Assembly (NCBI GenBank): GCA_036505275.1
Contig: DASXTS010000015.1
Coordinates: forward strand, 1 to 6,654
Length of the DNA: 6,654 nucleotides
Direction of reading: 5' to 3'
DNA from: DASXTS01 sp036505275
GTDB taxonomy: Bacteria > Actinomycetota > Actinomycetes > Mycobacteriales > Pseudonocardiaceae
Part shown: piece after piece, positions 6,009 to 6,654 of the stretch
Layout: each line of letters begins with the position of its first letter
Numbering within the stretch: the stretch's first letter is position 1
Notes under the pieces: model-generated
The model's database searches: none
Told to the model about the DNA's origin: nothing
What the model saw: the letters and a program-made list of their open reading frames with translations, nothing else
Made by a program: the position numbers and the translations under genes

Positions 6009-6113
6009 ATGATGTCCGACAGCGCACGCCAGATCTATGCCGCCACGTACGGCGACCCGCCAGACCCACCCGCCACGACCGCGCTGATCGAGATCCTGGC
6101 AGCACTGCCATGA
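6009..6113 (+). CDS. Possible small ORF, 34 aa, doubtful
   Basis: In the gap between the reductase and sigma-factor genes, an open frame reads MMSDSARQIYAATYGDPPDP and ends ATTALIEILAALP. It has balanced, protein-like composition, unlike the arginine-rich shadow frames elsewhere, and third positions are about 80% G/C. No Shine-Dalgarno sits at a useful distance, and the same frame is open upstream to 5871 through the antisense of the reductase gene. I do not recognise it. It may be a chance frame, a small peptide gene or the remnant of a longer gene. Confidence 0.2.
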   Translation: MMSDSARQIYAATYGDPPDPPATTALIEILAALP

Positions 6114-6123
6114 CACTCCGAGC

Positions 6124-6185
6124 CCCGGGTACCCACCCGGGAGGAGGCGGAGGTCCCAGGTTCCCAGACCTGCTGACATCCGCCT
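6124..6185 (-). terminator. Two GC-rich inverted repeats downstream of the sigma-factor gene
   Basis: The first stem is CCCGGGT (6124-6130) with ACCCGGG (6135-6141) around a four-base loop. The second pairs AGGCGGA (6145-6151) with TCCGCCT (6179-6185) and encloses a smaller GGTC/GACC stem (6152-6155 with 6167-6170). They begin about 27 bases after the sigma-factor stop in its direction of transcription and could terminate its transcript. No U-tract follows, and the repeats could equally act on the plus strand. The rest of the gap (5964-6123) shows no gene I can support and no clear promoter. Confidence 0.35.
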
Positions 6186-6211
6186 GATGGCCACCGCGTC
6201 ACCCGGTTCGC

Positions 6212-6654
6212 TCAGCGCGAAGCTCGGCCGCCGAGCCTGAGGAAGTCCCGCTCGGCGTCGGTCGGCGCCATGGCGGCTGCACGCCGGTAGGCGGCCGCGG
6301 CCTCGCCGTTCCGGCCCAGCCGTCGAAGCAGATCGGCTCGGGTGGCGTGGAACGGGTGGTAGTTGTCCAGGTCCAACTCGTCCACCAACGCCAGGGCGGC
6401 GGCGGGGCCCTGCACCTCGCCGATGGCGATGGCGCGGTTGAGGGCCACGACCGGCGTGGGGGCGACCGCGAGCAACTGGTCGTACAGGGCGACGATCTGC
6501 GACCAGTCGGTCGCCTCGACGCTCGCAGCGTCCGCATGCACGGCGTTGATGGCGGCCTGGAGCTGATATGCGCCGGGTTGGTTGCGGCGAAGGCACCGGC
6601 GGACGATCGCCTGGCCCTCCTGGATCAAGGCCCGATCCCATCGGCTGCGGTCCT
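6212..6654 (-). CDS. ECF sigma factor with TPR-like C-terminal extension (ECF42-like), C-terminal part (5' partial)
   Basis: The frame is open through the right edge (D-R-S-R-W-D-R-A-L-I-Q-E-G...), so only the last 147 residues are present; full-length relatives are around 400 residues. What is seen is the helical-repeat extension, not the sigma2/sigma4 domains. Diagnostic pieces in order are RSRWDRALIQEG, YQLQAAINAVHADA, TDWSQIVALYDQLL, PVVALNRAIAIGEVQGPAAA, and YHPFHATRADLLRRLGR followed by EAAAAYRRAAAMAPTDAERDFL. These match the conserved C-terminal region of ECF42-type sigma factors, where it is thought to control sigma activity in place of an anti-sigma factor. Such genes usually sit beside a small YCII/DGPF-domain gene; none is visible here, and it could lie beyond the edge. 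An internal TTG at 6628 is a leucine codon within the gene, not a start. Confidence 0.85.
   Translation of the reverse strand, partial: DRSRWDRALIQEGQAIVRRCLRRNQPGAYQLQAAINAVHADAASVEATDWSQIVALYDQLLAVAPTPVVALNRAIAIGEVQGPAAALALVDELDLDNYHPFHATRADLLRRLGRNGEAAAAYRRAAAMAPTDAERDFLRLGGRASR

Noticed and set aside
5484..6641. 385-residue minus-strand frame spanning sigma factor, spacer and reductase
   Set aside because: It is out of frame with both recognised genes, and its residues are Arg/Ser/Pro-rich frame-shifted readings of them.
1..6654. CRISPR arrays, tRNAs, rRNAs, insertion sequences, attachment sites
   Set aside because: Reading both strands I found no regularly spaced repeats, cloverleaf-like sequence, transposase motif or terminal inverted repeats.

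Overview
The window is about 70% G+C with strong G/C preference at third codon positions. It is densely packed, with overlapping start and stop codons and TTG/GTG starts. This, together with the protein families seen, points to the chromosome of a high-GC actinobacterium (Streptomyces/Micromonospora/Streptosporangium-like). The species cannot be named from the sequence.

Layout, left to right: (1) the 3' end of an Lrp/AsnC-family regulator on +, whose last ~33 codons overlap tail-to-tail with the next operon; (2) a three-gene minus-strand operon, read from 3334 down to 157: an ABC ATPase, an ABC-2 permease carrying a large extracytoplasmic beta-sandwich domain, and a smaller paralogous permease. 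Junctions are TGATG and ATGA; (3) a ~160-bp divergent intergenic region with a near-perfect 20-bp palindrome and a second related site 33 bp away; (4) a plus-strand two-component system, a HisKA_3 histidine kinase followed by a LuxR/NarL-type response regulator, coupled through TTGA; (5) a minus-strand RibD_C/dihydrofolate-reductase-like protein with a clear Shine-Dalgarno; (6) a ~260-bp gap with GC-rich hairpins; (7) the C-terminal third of an ECF sigma factor of the type with a long TPR-like extension (ECF42-like), running off the right edge.

The core is the divergent ABC exporter/two-component pair. The kinase has only a membrane anchor and no sizeable outer domain, while one permease has a ~225-residue ectodomain. 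The simplest reading is a stress or drug-responsive module: the response regulator controls the transporter operon through the palindrome(s) between them, and the permease ectodomain may contribute ligand recognition. The families are clear from sequence; the substrate, signal and regulatory link are inference. The reductase and sigma-factor genes look like a separate unit. No mobile element, CRISPR array, tRNA or rRNA was seen.
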